A DNA stretch of 64,000 nucleotides. It comes from Sulfurovum sp. (GTDB taxonomy: Bacteria; Campylobacterota; Campylobacteria; Campylobacterales; Sulfurovaceae). Shown in pieces: positions 51,457-59,905 of this stretch (within the stretch, counting starts at the first letter, position 1; each line of letters starts with the position of its first letter). The stretch is from positions 1-64,000 of the forward strand of contig JAMORY010000008.1 in NCBI GenBank assembly GCA_027063305.1, read 5' to 3'. The notes below the pieces were generated by a model. The model was not told the origin of the DNA. It worked only from the letters and a program-made list of their open reading frames with translations, and searched no databases. Position numbers and translations under genes: made by a program.

Positions 51457-53642
51457 ATGAACAGATCATAAAAGTCAATGTCAATAACCTTGATGAGGTA
51501 TTTGAGTGTAATAAGATCGCAAAACAGGCAAGTGGTGCAGTGATGTACCGTCAAGGGAAAGCGGTATTGATCGCAGCGGTCGCTATTGATGAAAAAGCGG
51601 TTGAAGAGGATTTTCTTCCGCTTACGGTACAGTATATCGAAAAAGCATATGCAGCAGCGAAGATCCCAGGCGGGTTTATCAAACGTGAGACTAAACCCGG
51701 AGATTTCGAAACATTGACATCTCGTATCGTTGACCGTTCTCTCCGTCCGCTCTTTCCTGAGGGGTTCCACTACCCGGTCACGATCACAGTAACGGTCGTA
51801 AGCAGTGACAGTGATGTTGATATGCAGGTCGCAGCACTTCATGCCGCATCGGCAGCGCTCTATGTTTCGGATATCCCCGTATCACGCAGTGTGGCAGCCG
51901 TACGTATCGGTAAGATCGAGGAGCAGTTGATCGTAAATCCTTCTTTGTCTCAGCAGGAGGAGAGTACGCTCGATCTTTTGGTTGTTGGTGTAGATAGTGA
52001 TGTGGTGATGATCGAGATGCGTAGTATCGCCTCTGAAGTGATCGATGATATCGAAGTGGAGCCGATCGATCCGATGTTGGGTGCGGCACCATTGCTCCTT
52101 GAACATCAAGAGACCAATGAGATGACGGCAGATACATTGGTCGAGGCGATCGCATTGGCACAAGAGGCGATCGCTAAAGCGAGTGAAGCTTACCGTGAGG
52201 CATTGGCTCCGGCGGTCAGAGAGCCGCTATCTCTGGATCTTGCTGAAGAGAAAGTGGATGAGACATTATATGACTTCATCGCAACACATTACAAAGAGGA
52301 TGTGGAAGCAGCTATTTCACATATGGCAAAATCGGAGCGCTCTACTGAGCTGAAGAAGGTACGTACCAAGATCATGGAAGCACTGGAAGCAGAAGGAAAG
52401 AGCGTAGAGAAAGCATTGGTTTCGAAAGTATTGGAACGCTATAAGAAAGAGGTCGTCAGATCGATGATCTTGGAGAAGGGTGTACGTGCGGACGGTAGAG
52501 CCTTGGATGAGGTAAGACCGATCAGTATCGAGACCAATATCCTTCCATCCGTTCATGGTTCTTGTCTATTTACCAGAGGTCAGACACAGGTACTTGTTAC
52601 GGCAACACTGGGTGATAAGAAAGATGCACAGATGTATGAGCTCATTACCGATAAGCAGACACAATCCGAGCACTTCATGGTGCACTACAACTTCCCTGGT
52701 TATTCTGTAGGAGAAGCGTCTTTCATCGGTGCACCTGGGCGTAGAGAGCTAGGACACGGTAATCTTGCAAAACGCGCATTGGAACCTGCTATTCCTCTTG
52801 ACTATGATGGCACGATCCGTTTGGTATCGGAAGTATTGGAGAGTAATGGTTCCTCTTCTATGGCAACGATCTGTGGCGGTACACTTGCACTTCGCTCGGC
52901 TGAAGTCGATATGACGGCATTGGTTGCAGGTATTGCAATGGGACTTGTTACGGATGGTCAGAAGTATGCGATCCTTTCCGATATTATGGGTCTTGAGGAT
53001 CATGATGGTGATATGGATTTCAAGATCGCCGGTACAAAAGAGGGGATCACGGCACTTCAAATGGATATCAAGTTAGGAGGGATCGACCTCAATATCCTTA
53101 AAGAAGCGCTAGAGCAGGCAAGTCGCGGGAAAGCACATATCCTGAGTATTATGGAAGAGGCTGAGAAGAACATTGTCGAGAGCGAAGCGTTGCCAAGTAC
53201 CGAGCACTTCATGATCAACCCAAGCAAGATCGGTGATATTATCGGTAAAGCGGGGGCAACGATCCGTGACATTATCGAGCGTTTCGAAGTAAGTATCGAT
53301 CTTGACCGTGATGTCGGCGGGGTCAAAGTCTCCGGAGATGATAAAGAGAAAGTCGCTGCGGCAAAAGAGCACATTCAGAAGATCGCGGATGCACCTGTAC
53401 GTAAACAGATGAGCTATGAAGTAGGAAAGACCTACAAAGGGAAGGTTAAGCGTATTGTAGACTTTGGTGTATTTGTTGAGATGCCAGATGGGTTCGATGC
53501 ACTATTACATATCTCCAAGGTAGCGAAAGAGCGTGTGAACGACCTTGACGTACGTTACCATGAAGGAGATGAGATCGATGTTGTCGTGATGGAGCAAAAA
53601 GGCAAGAAGGTAGAGCTGGCAACACCGGAATATCTTGCATAG
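51453..53642 (+). CDS. pnp: Polyribonucleotide nucleotidyltransferase (PNPase)
   Basis: 729 residues: two RNase PH domains separated by a helical domain (MYRQGKAVLIAAV, GFIKRETKPGDFETLTSRIVDRSLRPLFP; GQTQVLVTATLGD, FMVHYNFPGYSVGE), a KH domain (GDIIGKAGATIRDIIERFEV) and an S1 domain (GKTYKGKVKRIVDFGVFVEMPDGFDALLHISKVA). Phosphorolytic 3'-5' mRNA decay. It also degrades damaged tRNA, which links loosely to the RNA-repair island. Confidence 0.97.
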   Translation: MNEQIIKVNVNNLDEVFECNKIAKQASGAVMYRQGKAVLIAAVAIDEKAVEEDFLPLTVQYIEKAYAAAKIPGGFIKRETKPGDFETLTSRIVDRSLRPLFPEGFHYPVTITVTVVSSDSDVDMQVAALHAASAALYVSDIPVSRSVAAVRIGKIEEQLIVNPSLSQQEESTLDLLVVGVDSDVVMIEMRSIASEVIDDIEVEPIDPMLGAAPLLLEHQETNEMTADTLVEAIALAQEAIAKASEAYREALAPAVREPLSLDLAEEKVDETLYDFIATHYKEDVEAAISHMAKSERSTELKKVRTKIMEALEAEGKSVEKALVSKVLERYKKEVVRSMILEKGVRADGRALDEVRPISIETNILPSVHGSCLFTRGQTQVLVTATLGDKKDAQMYELITDKQTQSEHFMVHYNFPGYSVGEASFIGAPGRRELGHGNLAKRALEPAIPLDYDGTIRLVSEVLESNGSSSMATICGGTLALRSAEVDMTALVAGIAMGLVTDGQKYAILSDIMGLEDHDGDMDFKIAGTKEGITALQMDIKLGGIDLNILKEALEQASRGKAHILSIMEEAEKNIVESEALPSTEHFMINPSKIGDIIGKAGATIRDIIERFEVSIDLDRDVGGVKVSGDDKEKVAAAKEHIQKIADAPVRKQMSYEVGKTYKGKVKRIVDFGVFVEMPDGFDALLHISKVAKERVNDLDVRYHEGDEIDVVVMEQKGKKVELATPEYLA

Positions 53643-53651
53643 GAGCACCAT

Positions 53652-54269
53652 ATGGTAAGAGGAATTACGCGAAAGCTTATATCCGTATCTGCTATGGGTA
53701 CAGTATTGCTGTTTAGCGGATGTAGTATGAGCACGACGGATCTGGCTTATCGTAACGATAGGGTGTTACTTCAGTTAGGGCATGCACATATTCAAATGCC
53801 TGCGACCAAAGTAGCCGAGCAGTTGGAAAACTTTGCAACACTCTATGTGACACATACACTGATCCGTTTTCCGACCGGTTCGCTTGCCGTTGTTGACAAG
53901 GCACGTACCGATACCCGTTATGAGTTCAACTATCCTTTAGCACATACGCTAAAGGTCGTATTTGATGCAAAATCGCTCTATCAGATCTACTATAATAGTT
54001 CTTTCTATGTATTCCAGTTACTGCTTGTAGACGGCTCCTATATCAATGTTATGGCAGAGCAGTTGGATGATCAGGGGCTCAATATGGTCTATGGTATGGA
54101 TAATGATACATTACGCACTTTCCTCGAACCATTGATGCAAAATATCAGATCGTTACATCCTGTACGTACGATCAAAGGAAAAGAGGGTGCGATCTTAGGG
54201 CGCTGGACAAGCCGTAAGGTCCATCTTGAACCTTTGGTCATCCCTCGCCGTGATATGACCGGTATTTAG
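53652..54269 (+). CDS. Lipoprotein of unknown function
   Basis: 205 residues. Signal and lipobox LLFSGC near residue 24; mature region with HAHIQMPATKVAEQLENFATLYVTHTLIRFPTGSLAVVDK and a basic C-terminus. No recognised family. Begins 9 bases after pnp with GGAG upstream of the ATG. Confidence 0.75.
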   Translation: MVRGITRKLISVSAMGTVLLFSGCSMSTTDLAYRNDRVLLQLGHAHIQMPATKVAEQLENFATLYVTHTLIRFPTGSLAVVDKARTDTRYEFNYPLAHTLKVVFDAKSLYQIYYNSSFYVFQLLLVDGSYINVMAEQLDDQGLNMVYGMDNDTLRTFLEPLMQNIRSLHPVRTIKGKEGAILGRWTSRKVHLEPLVIPRRDMTGI

Positions 54270-54291
54270 TAGAGTTTTAAACTTATTTGGC

Positions 54292-54440
54292 TATAATTAT
54301 ACCGTTTAACCGAAGTGATAAGTAGGGAAATCCGTTGCATTTATGTGCGGGTTGGCAGTGGTAACACTGTTTACGCTATCCGAACGGGCTTTGGGAAACA
54401 GTCGAAGAGACTTAAAATCTATTTATTCAAAGGATATAAA
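54292..54440 (+). promoter_or_regulatory. atpE promoter and 5' leader
   Basis: TATAAT at 54292-54297 predicts a leader of about 135 bases before the atpE ATG. The leader holds a CAGTG-gtaa-CACTG hairpin and further complementary stretches. No known riboswitch or attenuator is recognised. Confidence 0.5.
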
Positions 54441-54749
54441 ATGAAAAAGTTCTTTCTACTTTTCTTGGCACTAGGTGCTGCTGCATTCGCTGGTGAAGAA
54501 GCTGGTAAATCTATGATCGAAGCATACTCTGTAATCGCTGCAGGTGTTGGTCTTGGTCTTGCTGCACTTGGTGGTGCAATCGGTATGGGGCACACTGCTG
54601 CTGCAACTATCGCTGGTACAGCTAGAAACCCAGGTCTTGGTGGTAAACTTATGACTACAATGTTCATTGCACTAGCGATGATCGAAGCACAAGTTATCTA
54701 TACGCTTGTTATTGCACTTATCGCACTTTACGCGAACCCATTCCTTTAA
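54441..54749 (+). CDS. atpE: ATP synthase F0 subunit c
   Basis: 102 residues. N-terminal signal-like helix (MKKFFLLFLALGAAAFAG), then the two-helix c subunit: EAYSVIAAGVGLGLAALGGAIGMGHTAAATIAGTARNPGLGGKLMTTMFIALAMIEAQVIYTLVIALIALYANPFL. The ion-binding Glu is in MIEAQVIY. An N-terminal presequence is normal in Campylobacterota. It is a lone gene away from the main atp operon, with AAAGGA upstream. Confidence 0.96.
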   Translation: MKKFFLLFLALGAAAFAGEEAGKSMIEAYSVIAAGVGLGLAALGGAIGMGHTAAATIAGTARNPGLGGKLMTTMFIALAMIEAQVIYTLVIALIALYANPFL

Positions 54750-54764
54750 TCAGGAAACTTTAAG

Positions 54765-54796
54765 GTTGTAGTGGTATAATTCCGCTACAACTTTTT
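54765..54796 (+). terminator. Intrinsic terminator after atpE
   Basis: GTTGTAGtGG-tataatt-CCgCTACAAC followed by TTTTT. Confidence 0.85.
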
Positions 54797-54842
54797 GTTA
54801 ATCCCTCATTTAATTTGATAGTCAAACTATCATCTTCTTAAT

Positions 54843-54927
54843 GCGTCAGTGGTGGAACGGTAGACACGCTACCTTGAGGGGGTAGTGCCCTAGTGGTGTG
54901 GAGGTTCAAATCCTCTCTGACGCACCA
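54843..54927 (+). tRNA. tRNA-Leu(GAG)
   Basis: Acceptor GCGTCAG pairs with CTGACGC; discriminator A and encoded CCA follow. D arm region TGGTGGAACGGTAGACAC, anticodon stem CTACC/GGTAG with loop TTGAGGG (anticodon GAG, reads CUC/CUU), a long class II variable arm, and T arm GAGGTTCAAATCCTC. All features are those of a functional tRNA-Leu. Confidence 0.97.
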
Positions 54928-55128
54928 TCTATTAGCTTTTAATCTAAAAATATTCTATTCAACCTTTATAAATCCATCTATTAATATACAGTCTTAATTA
55001 TCTTACAAAAATATCATTTACCAAAACTTTTCTGTAATTCGACTGATTTTTAGTAAAAAATACATAAAAGTCCCTGTTTTTGGGCACTTAGTGGCTTTTT
55101 TTTATGATTGTTTAAGATTAGTTTATGC

Positions 55129-55134
55129 TATAAT
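55129..55134 (+). promoter_or_regulatory. -10 box of the HU gene
   Basis: TATAAT 32 bases before the HU ATG within an A/T-rich upstream stretch (54928-55128) that holds nothing else I can identify. Confidence 0.6.
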
Positions 55135-55165
55135 AGCTTTATCTTAATCATATAAAGGAAGAAGA

Positions 55166-55447
55166 ATGACAAAATCAGAATTTGTTGACTTGGTACAGAA
55201 AAATGGAGAGTATGAGAGCAAAGCAGCTGCAGAGAGAGCAGTAAAAGCATTTATCGACTCTGTTACAGAAGCATTGGTAAAAAAAGAGTCTGTTACTCTT
55301 GTAGGGTTTGGTACATTCTCTACTTCCGAAGTTGCAGAAAAATCAGGAACTGTACCTGGTACGAACAAAACATACACAAAACCTGCACACACAGCACCAA
55401 AGTTCAAATTTGGTAAAACACTTAAAGAAGCGGTTGCAGGGAACTAG
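55166..55447 (+). CDS. hup: DNA-binding protein HU
   Basis: 93 residues: MTKSEFVDLVQKNGEYESKAAAERAVKAFIDSVTEALVKKESVTLVGFGTFSTSEVAEKSGTVPGTNKTYTKPAHTAPKFKFGKTLKEAV. The beta-arm Pro is missing or shifted (GTNKTYTKPAHTAPKFK), but the GFGTF and KFKFGK.LKEAV signatures are clear. Dimeric nucleoid protein. GGAAG upstream of the ATG; own promoter. Confidence 0.95.
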   Translation: MTKSEFVDLVQKNGEYESKAAAERAVKAFIDSVTEALVKKESVTLVGFGTFSTSEVAEKSGTVPGTNKTYTKPAHTAPKFKFGKTLKEAVAGN

Positions 55448-55456
55448 TTTCTCCTG

Positions 55457-55482
55457 TTAGGTTCGGTACTTACCGAACCTAA
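55457..55482. terminator. Strong hairpin after HU
   Basis: TTAGGTTCGGT-actt-ACCGAACCTAA, 11-bp perfect arms about 10 bases after the stop codon. No U-tract. Confidence 0.6.
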
Positions 55483-55594
55483 TGAACTACAAATAGTATT
55501 CAAAATATCTATCTTCACTTCTAAATTTTTTAATATAAAATTATCAAATCTTTTCATTAGCCATATGGTATAATCACGCAAAAAAAGAGTAATC

Positions 55595-56392
55595 ATGGAT
55601 TTAAGAGAAATGATCGGTCTTGGTGTAGCAGGTAACTTTGCACACCATTTGGAACAGGCTGGAGAGTTAGAAGACTTTAAAGATGTTGTAACGGAAGAGC
55701 TGGAAGCACCAAAGGGGATATTCCCCTTTTATCTACCTGGTTCCGAGAGCTTTTTGGGTCTTTACTGTATCGGTACGGATAGGTTGGATCTTCCTTCGTA
55801 TGAGGCTAATGCACAGATGGAGCCTGAGATCGCTTTGGCCTGTGAGATAGTCTATGATGATGCTAATCGCGTAGTTGACCTGATCCCTCAGGCATTTACG
55901 GCATTCAATGACTGTACGATCAGAAAAGAGGGTGCAAAGAAGATCTCTGAGAAGAAGAGTTGGGGAGAGAACTCTAAGGGTATAGGGAATAAGTGGATCC
56001 CTATCGATCGCTTTGAAGAAGGTGGTATCATGGATCGCTATCAACTTTGCTCCTACCTAAGACGTGATGGGGTATTGCATCGTTATGGTGTGGATGCACC
56101 GCTTTGTGGATATAGCTATTTTTATGGTAAGTTGAAAAATTGGCTTATTGTGAAGATGAACGATCAACAAGATTTTGGACCGCTTGAAGATATTTCTGCA
56201 CATTTAAAATCGTGCCAGTACCCTTCTTATGCCCTTATCTCTATTGGTGCAACCGCCTATGCGGAGTTTGGTGAGAAACACTATCTACAACATGGTGATG
56301 AAGTATATGTTGTTGCTTATGATAGAGAGAAAGATAGCGATGGACTAGAGAAGAGTGACAGCAAGATCATCTTGCATCAAAAAGTCTATTGA
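55595..56392 (+). CDS. DUF5718 family protein (fumarylacetoacetase-like)
   Basis: 265 residues beginning MDLREMIGLGVAGNFAHHLEQAGE, GIFPFYLPG and MEPEIALACEIVYDD, the pattern of DUF5718, found mostly in Campylobacterota. The C-terminal part has FAH-like elements (EIALACEI, GDEVYVVAYDREKD), but the metal-binding Glu/Asp triad cannot be confirmed by eye. Function unknown; presumably cytosolic. Confidence 0.75.
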   Translation: MDLREMIGLGVAGNFAHHLEQAGELEDFKDVVTEELEAPKGIFPFYLPGSESFLGLYCIGTDRLDLPSYEANAQMEPEIALACEIVYDDANRVVDLIPQAFTAFNDCTIRKEGAKKISEKKSWGENSKGIGNKWIPIDRFEEGGIMDRYQLCSYLRRDGVLHRYGVDAPLCGYSYFYGKLKNWLIVKMNDQQDFGPLEDISAHLKSCQYPSYALISIGATAYAEFGEKHYLQHGDEVYVVAYDREKDSDGLEKSDSKIILHQKVY

Positions 56393-56433
56393 TTCATGCT
56401 CCACAAGAGAGCGGGGCGTAAAAAAAGGGAGGG

Positions 56434-57567
56434 TTACTTGAACCACCCTTTAATCCGTTCGAATGCCGATTCGAACGTGCTTTTGTGAGGACGGCTTTCT
56501 ACACCGTAGCTCTCTTGGAGTTTTTCAAGAAGATCTCTTTGTTCGTCATTGATCTTCTTAGGCAGTATCATCTTGACCTGAGCGATCAGGCGGCCTTTAC
56601 GTCCTGAATGGACATCAGGGATACCCTCGCCCTCAAAAACGAACTGTTCTCTGTCTTTTGTCCCGGGTTTAAGTTCCAAGTCGAGTTCTCCTTTAAGTGT
56701 AGGAATGGAGATGGTCTCTCCCAAGATCGCTTGGGTGAAGAAAACGGGTACTTCGATGTAGATATCGCTCCCGTTTCGTACAAAGTGTTCATCTTCTTCG
56801 ACAAAGAATGTGAGGTAGAGGTCTCCGCGTCTACCGTCTTTGGCTTCGTTCCCATAGCCTTGAGCACGTAAACGGTTCCCGCTGTCGACACCGGCAGGGA
56901 TCTTGATGGTTACGGTTTCCTCTTTGGTCTCATACCCTTTACCCTGACAGCTAGGACACTTCTCTTCGATCTTTTTCCCGACACCATGACATTTAGGACA
57001 CTCTTGTGTAAAGGTCATAAAACCTTGACGCATCATGATCTGTCCTTGCCCGCCACAATAGTCACAAGTACTTAGTTTACCCTCTTTTGCTCCTGTGCCG
57101 TCACAGTCACGACAGTATGTTTTATAGGTAATATCAATCTTTTTTTCACATCCGAAAACTGCTTCATTGAACTTAAGCGGTAGCTCTATCTCAAAGTCCA
57201 TAGCATACTTTTGGCTTGGATCGCGTCTGCTGCGGCCAAAACCGCCTCCCATACCACCCATACCACCGAACATGGAGTTAAAGATATCCATAATGTCATC
57301 CATGCTGGCATTGCCTCCGAAACCGCCACCCATACCTTGGCCTTGAAGCCCTTCTTTACCATAACGGTCATAGATAGCACGCTTCTCATCATCGCTGAGC
57401 ACCTGATAGGCCTCATTGATGATCTTGAATTTCTCTTCAGCCTCTTTATCGTCCGGATTACGGTCAGGATGGTATTTTAGCGCCAGTTTTCTATATGCTT
57501 TTTTCAGTTCGGCACCGGTACAGTCACGACTGACCTCCAGTACTTCATAATAATCCATTTCGCTCAT
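56434..57567 (-). CDS. dnaJ: Chaperone protein DnaJ
   Basis: 377 residues: J domain with HPD ([36 protein letters not shown]), Gly/Phe-rich linker ([12 protein letters not shown]...), four CxxCxGxG zinc repeats ([32 protein letters not shown]) and C-terminal substrate domain. Cochaperone of DnaK. A stand-alone gene divergent from the Dabb-recR pair. Confidence 0.98.
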   Translation of the reverse strand: MSEMDYYEVLEVSRDCTGAELKKAYRKLALKYHPDRNPDDKEAEEKFKIINEAYQVLSDDEKRAIYDRYGKEGLQGQGMGGGFGGNASMDDIMDIFNSMFGGMGGMGGGFGRSRRDPSQKYAMDFEIELPLKFNEAVFGCEKKIDITYKTYCRDCDGTGAKEGKLSTCDYCGGQGQIMMRQGFMTFTQECPKCHGVGKKIEEKCPSCQGKGYETKEETVTIKIPAGVDSGNRLRAQGYGNEAKDGRRGDLYLTFFVEEDEHFVRNGSDIYIEVPVFFTQAILGETISIPTLKGELDLELKPGTKDREQFVFEGEGIPDVHSGRKGRLIAQVKMILPKKINDEQRDLLEKLQESYGVESRPHKSTFESAFERIKGWFK

Positions 57568-57613
57568 ACGCGTTGCTCCTCATACGGGATTTTCTTTGGG
57601 CGAATTCTACCAT

Positions 57614-57635
57614 AATTTCGTTATAATGCGAAATT
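57614..57635 (+). promoter_or_regulatory. Palindrome around a TATAAT box between dnaJ and Dabb gene
   Basis: AATTTCG-ttataatg-CGAAATT: a 7-bp inverted repeat encloses TATAAT (57622-57627), 27 bases before the Dabb-protein ATG. Could be a repressor site on the core promoter. Confidence 0.45.
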
Positions 57636-57653
57636 AAAAAAAAGGGTGATCTT

Positions 57654-57950
57654 ATGGTAGTGCATATTGTAATGTTCCAGTTCAAAGATGAGAACAAAGA
57701 GGCGAATTTGATCCAGGCGAAGCAGATGTTGGAGAGCTTGATGGGTAGGGTACCGACACTAAGAAGTATGGATGTGGGGGTGAACTTTTCCCCGGAGGAA
57801 AGAGCGATGGATCTTAGTATTATCACGACCTTTGAAGATAAAGAGGGGCTGGAGTCGTATGCGGTACATCCTGAGCATCTAAAGGTGGTCGATTTTATCA
57901 AGCAGGTGGTCGAGTACTCCAAAGTGGTCGACTATGAAAAAACATTATAG
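57654..57950 (+). CDS. Stress-responsive A/B-barrel (Dabb) protein
   Basis: 98 residues: MVVHIVMFQFKDENKEANLIQAKQMLESLMGRVPTLRSMDVGVNFSPEERAMDLSIITTFEDKEGLESYAVHPEHLKVVDFIKQVVEYSKVVDYE. A typical dimeric ferredoxin-like Dabb fold; HPEH motif conserved. Family roles vary. Followed after 21 bases by recR. Confidence 0.9.
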   Translation: MVVHIVMFQFKDENKEANLIQAKQMLESLMGRVPTLRSMDVGVNFSPEERAMDLSIITTFEDKEGLESYAVHPEHLKVVDFIKQVVEYSKVVDYEKTL

Positions 57951-57971
57951 GGTCAGTATAAAAGAATATTG

Positions 57972-58541
57972 ATGAAAAAATACAAAATAGAAGCCTTTGA
58001 AAATCTGGTAGAAGCATTCGGTGCGTTACCCTCTATCGGGAAAAAGACGGCGATCCGTTTGGCATATCATGCAGTTATGGAGGATGGATTTGCTGCATTG
58101 AAGCTGGCACATGCTCTAGAGGATGCGGTCAATACCATTCAAAAGTGTAGCAAGTGTCACAATATGAGCGAAGATGAGCTCTGTACTATCTGTTCTGACC
58201 CGTACCGTGATACAAGCAAGCTCTGTATCGTACAGAGTGCAAAAGATATTCTAACGATCGAAGAGAGCGGGCAGTTCAATGGTGTCTATTATGTGATATC
58301 CCAAGTTCAGGATATGGATGAATCACATCTTTTCTATGCAGTTGAAGGTGTGGAGGAGATCATTTTTGCCTTTCCTCCGAGTATTGCGACCGATACGATG
58401 ATCCTATATATTGAAGATAAGTTACAAGGGCTCAATATCAAGTTCACAAAGATCGCACAGGGTGTCCCTACGGGTGTAGAGTTGGAGAACATTGATATGA
58501 TGTCACTCTCCCGTGCGCTTGAAGCAAGGGTGAAGATCTAA
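57972..58541 (+). CDS. recR: Recombination mediator RecR
   Basis: 189 residues: HhH segment (VEAFGALPSIGKKTAIRLAYHAV), zinc finger CSKCHNMSEDELCTIC, Toprim domain (CIVQSAKDILTIEESGQFNGVYYVI) and C-terminal KFTKIAQGVPTGVELENIDMMSLSRALEARVKI. Acts with RecF/RecO to load RecA. ATG at 57972, preceded by a weak RBS; the frame could also start at a TTG one codon earlier. Confidence 0.95.
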   Translation: MKKYKIEAFENLVEAFGALPSIGKKTAIRLAYHAVMEDGFAALKLAHALEDAVNTIQKCSKCHNMSEDELCTICSDPYRDTSKLCIVQSAKDILTIEESGQFNGVYYVISQVQDMDESHLFYAVEGVEEIIFAFPPSIATDTMILYIEDKLQGLNIKFTKIAQGVPTGVELENIDMMSLSRALEARVKI

Positions 58542-59905
58542 CTAAAAAGAGGAGAGATAGGCGAATAGGCATCGGTAAGTATCTCAGGATTGTCGATACC
58601 GTATATTTTGTAGAGGGTAGCTGCGATGCTTAGCGGCTCGAACCAGTAGCTTCCCTCTTTGGGCTTAAGAAAGAGGCGGTTCACTGCTCCTTTATCTTCA
58701 AGTATGGTCTCTCCTACTACCCCTTGATGGTTAAAATAGCGTTTCCCTCCCAGTACATAGAGGTTCTGTAAGTTGCCATGGTCCCATCCATAGGCAGCAT
58801 TTAAGTTGACATTCCTACCAAACTCTCCAAAGACCATAATAGAGATCGTATCCTCTTTCCCTTCCGCTTTTAAGTGTGCAATAGCCGAGTTGAGGGCATT
58901 AAAGAGCTGTTCCATCCTTGAAGGATAGTTCTTTGCATCATTATGGTCATCCCAACCTCCCAATCCTCCTGTTCCAATGGTGATGGCTTTGGTATCGGGA
59001 TTCTTAACCAGTAATTTAACGGCTGTTTCAAGTTTTTTGGAAAATGAATCGGTATGGTAAGCATCCTCTCCAAGATCTGGTGTCGGTGCACTTGCGATCT
59101 CATCAAGAAAACGGCTTAAAGAGGCACGTTTATCAAAAGCATCTTTGATCTTTCCTTCAAGGTTCCCCTTTTGTGCAAGACGGTCCATTTTATAAGTAAG
59201 TTCCGGATCGAAACCTCCCTCCTCATCACTTCTATTATAGTTCTCTTCTTCTCTCTCTTCATCCGTGTAGTAGAACCATCTACGTACGTCACGCTTATAG
59301 GGATTATCAAGGTTCTCATTAATACCTACAGGTTTTAAATAACCTGGGAGTGGTGTGGTGAGATCTGTATAGAAGTAGGACTCTCCTTCCATGGTAACAA
59401 AAGGCATGAGGGTCTCTTCATTAATGATATCATGTGCTTGAAGGATGGCGGCAAGATTTGTAAGGACACCTCCTGTATTTTCCTGAAACGTTCCTCTTTG
59501 GTTCTGTGAAGTACAAACTCCATGTGCTTTATTCCCTTCATCTTCACGTACCTGAGAGTAGCAGGTGCGAAAGAGTGTCATATCACCGTTTTGTATGAGT
59601 TTTTCCATTATATCCCCACCAGCTTCTTGCCAACAGCCATGTTCTGTGGGAGTGATATTCCTAAAGTAGCTGTAGTAGCTCTTTTGGGAATGTTTCTCTA
59701 TCTCTTCGAGATTAGTAATGTTACCTGCTAGTTGGCTTGCACCCCCATACATGAAAATAAGTATGGTTTGAGCTTGATTGTCGTTATATTGTGTCTGAGA
59801 GAATGATATAGTATCGATGTCAAGCTCATCTGCATAAGTTGCTAATGGCATCATTATCGCTGATCCAACTACCAATGAGAATTTTAGAAATGATCTTCGT
59901 TGCAT
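58538..59905 (-). CDS. DUF1501 family exported protein (Tat signal)
   Basis: 455 residues beginning MQRRSFLKFSLVVGSAIMMPLATYA, a twin-arginine signal (RRSFLKF), so it is exported folded. The body has ILIFMYGGASQLAGN, HGCWQEAGGDIMEKLIQNGDMTLFRTCYSQVREDEGNKAHGVCTSQNQRGTF, IGTGGLGGWDDHNDAKN and SIMVFGEFGRNVNLNAAYGWDHGNLQNLYVLGG, matching DUF1501 (alkaline-phosphatase/sulfatase-like superfamily). The start codon overlaps the DUF1800 stop (TAATG), coupling translation. Role unknown. Confidence 0.88.
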   Translation of the reverse strand: MQRRSFLKFSLVVGSAIMMPLATYADELDIDTISFSQTQYNDNQAQTILIFMYGGASQLAGNITNLEEIEKHSQKSYYSYFRNITPTEHGCWQEAGGDIMEKLIQNGDMTLFRTCYSQVREDEGNKAHGVCTSQNQRGTFQENTGGVLTNLAAILQAHDIINEETLMPFVTMEGESYFYTDLTTPLPGYLKPVGINENLDNPYKRDVRRWFYYTDEEREEENYNRSDEEGGFDPELTYKMDRLAQKGNLEGKIKDAFDKRASLSRFLDEIASAPTPDLGEDAYHTDSFSKKLETAVKLLVKNPDTKAITIGTGGLGGWDDHNDAKNYPSRMEQLFNALNSAIAHLKAEGKEDTISIMVFGEFGRNVNLNAAYGWDHGNLQNLYVLGGKRYFNHQGVVGETILEDKGAVNRLFLKPKEGSYWFEPLSIAATLYKIYGIDNPEILTDAYSPISPLFS

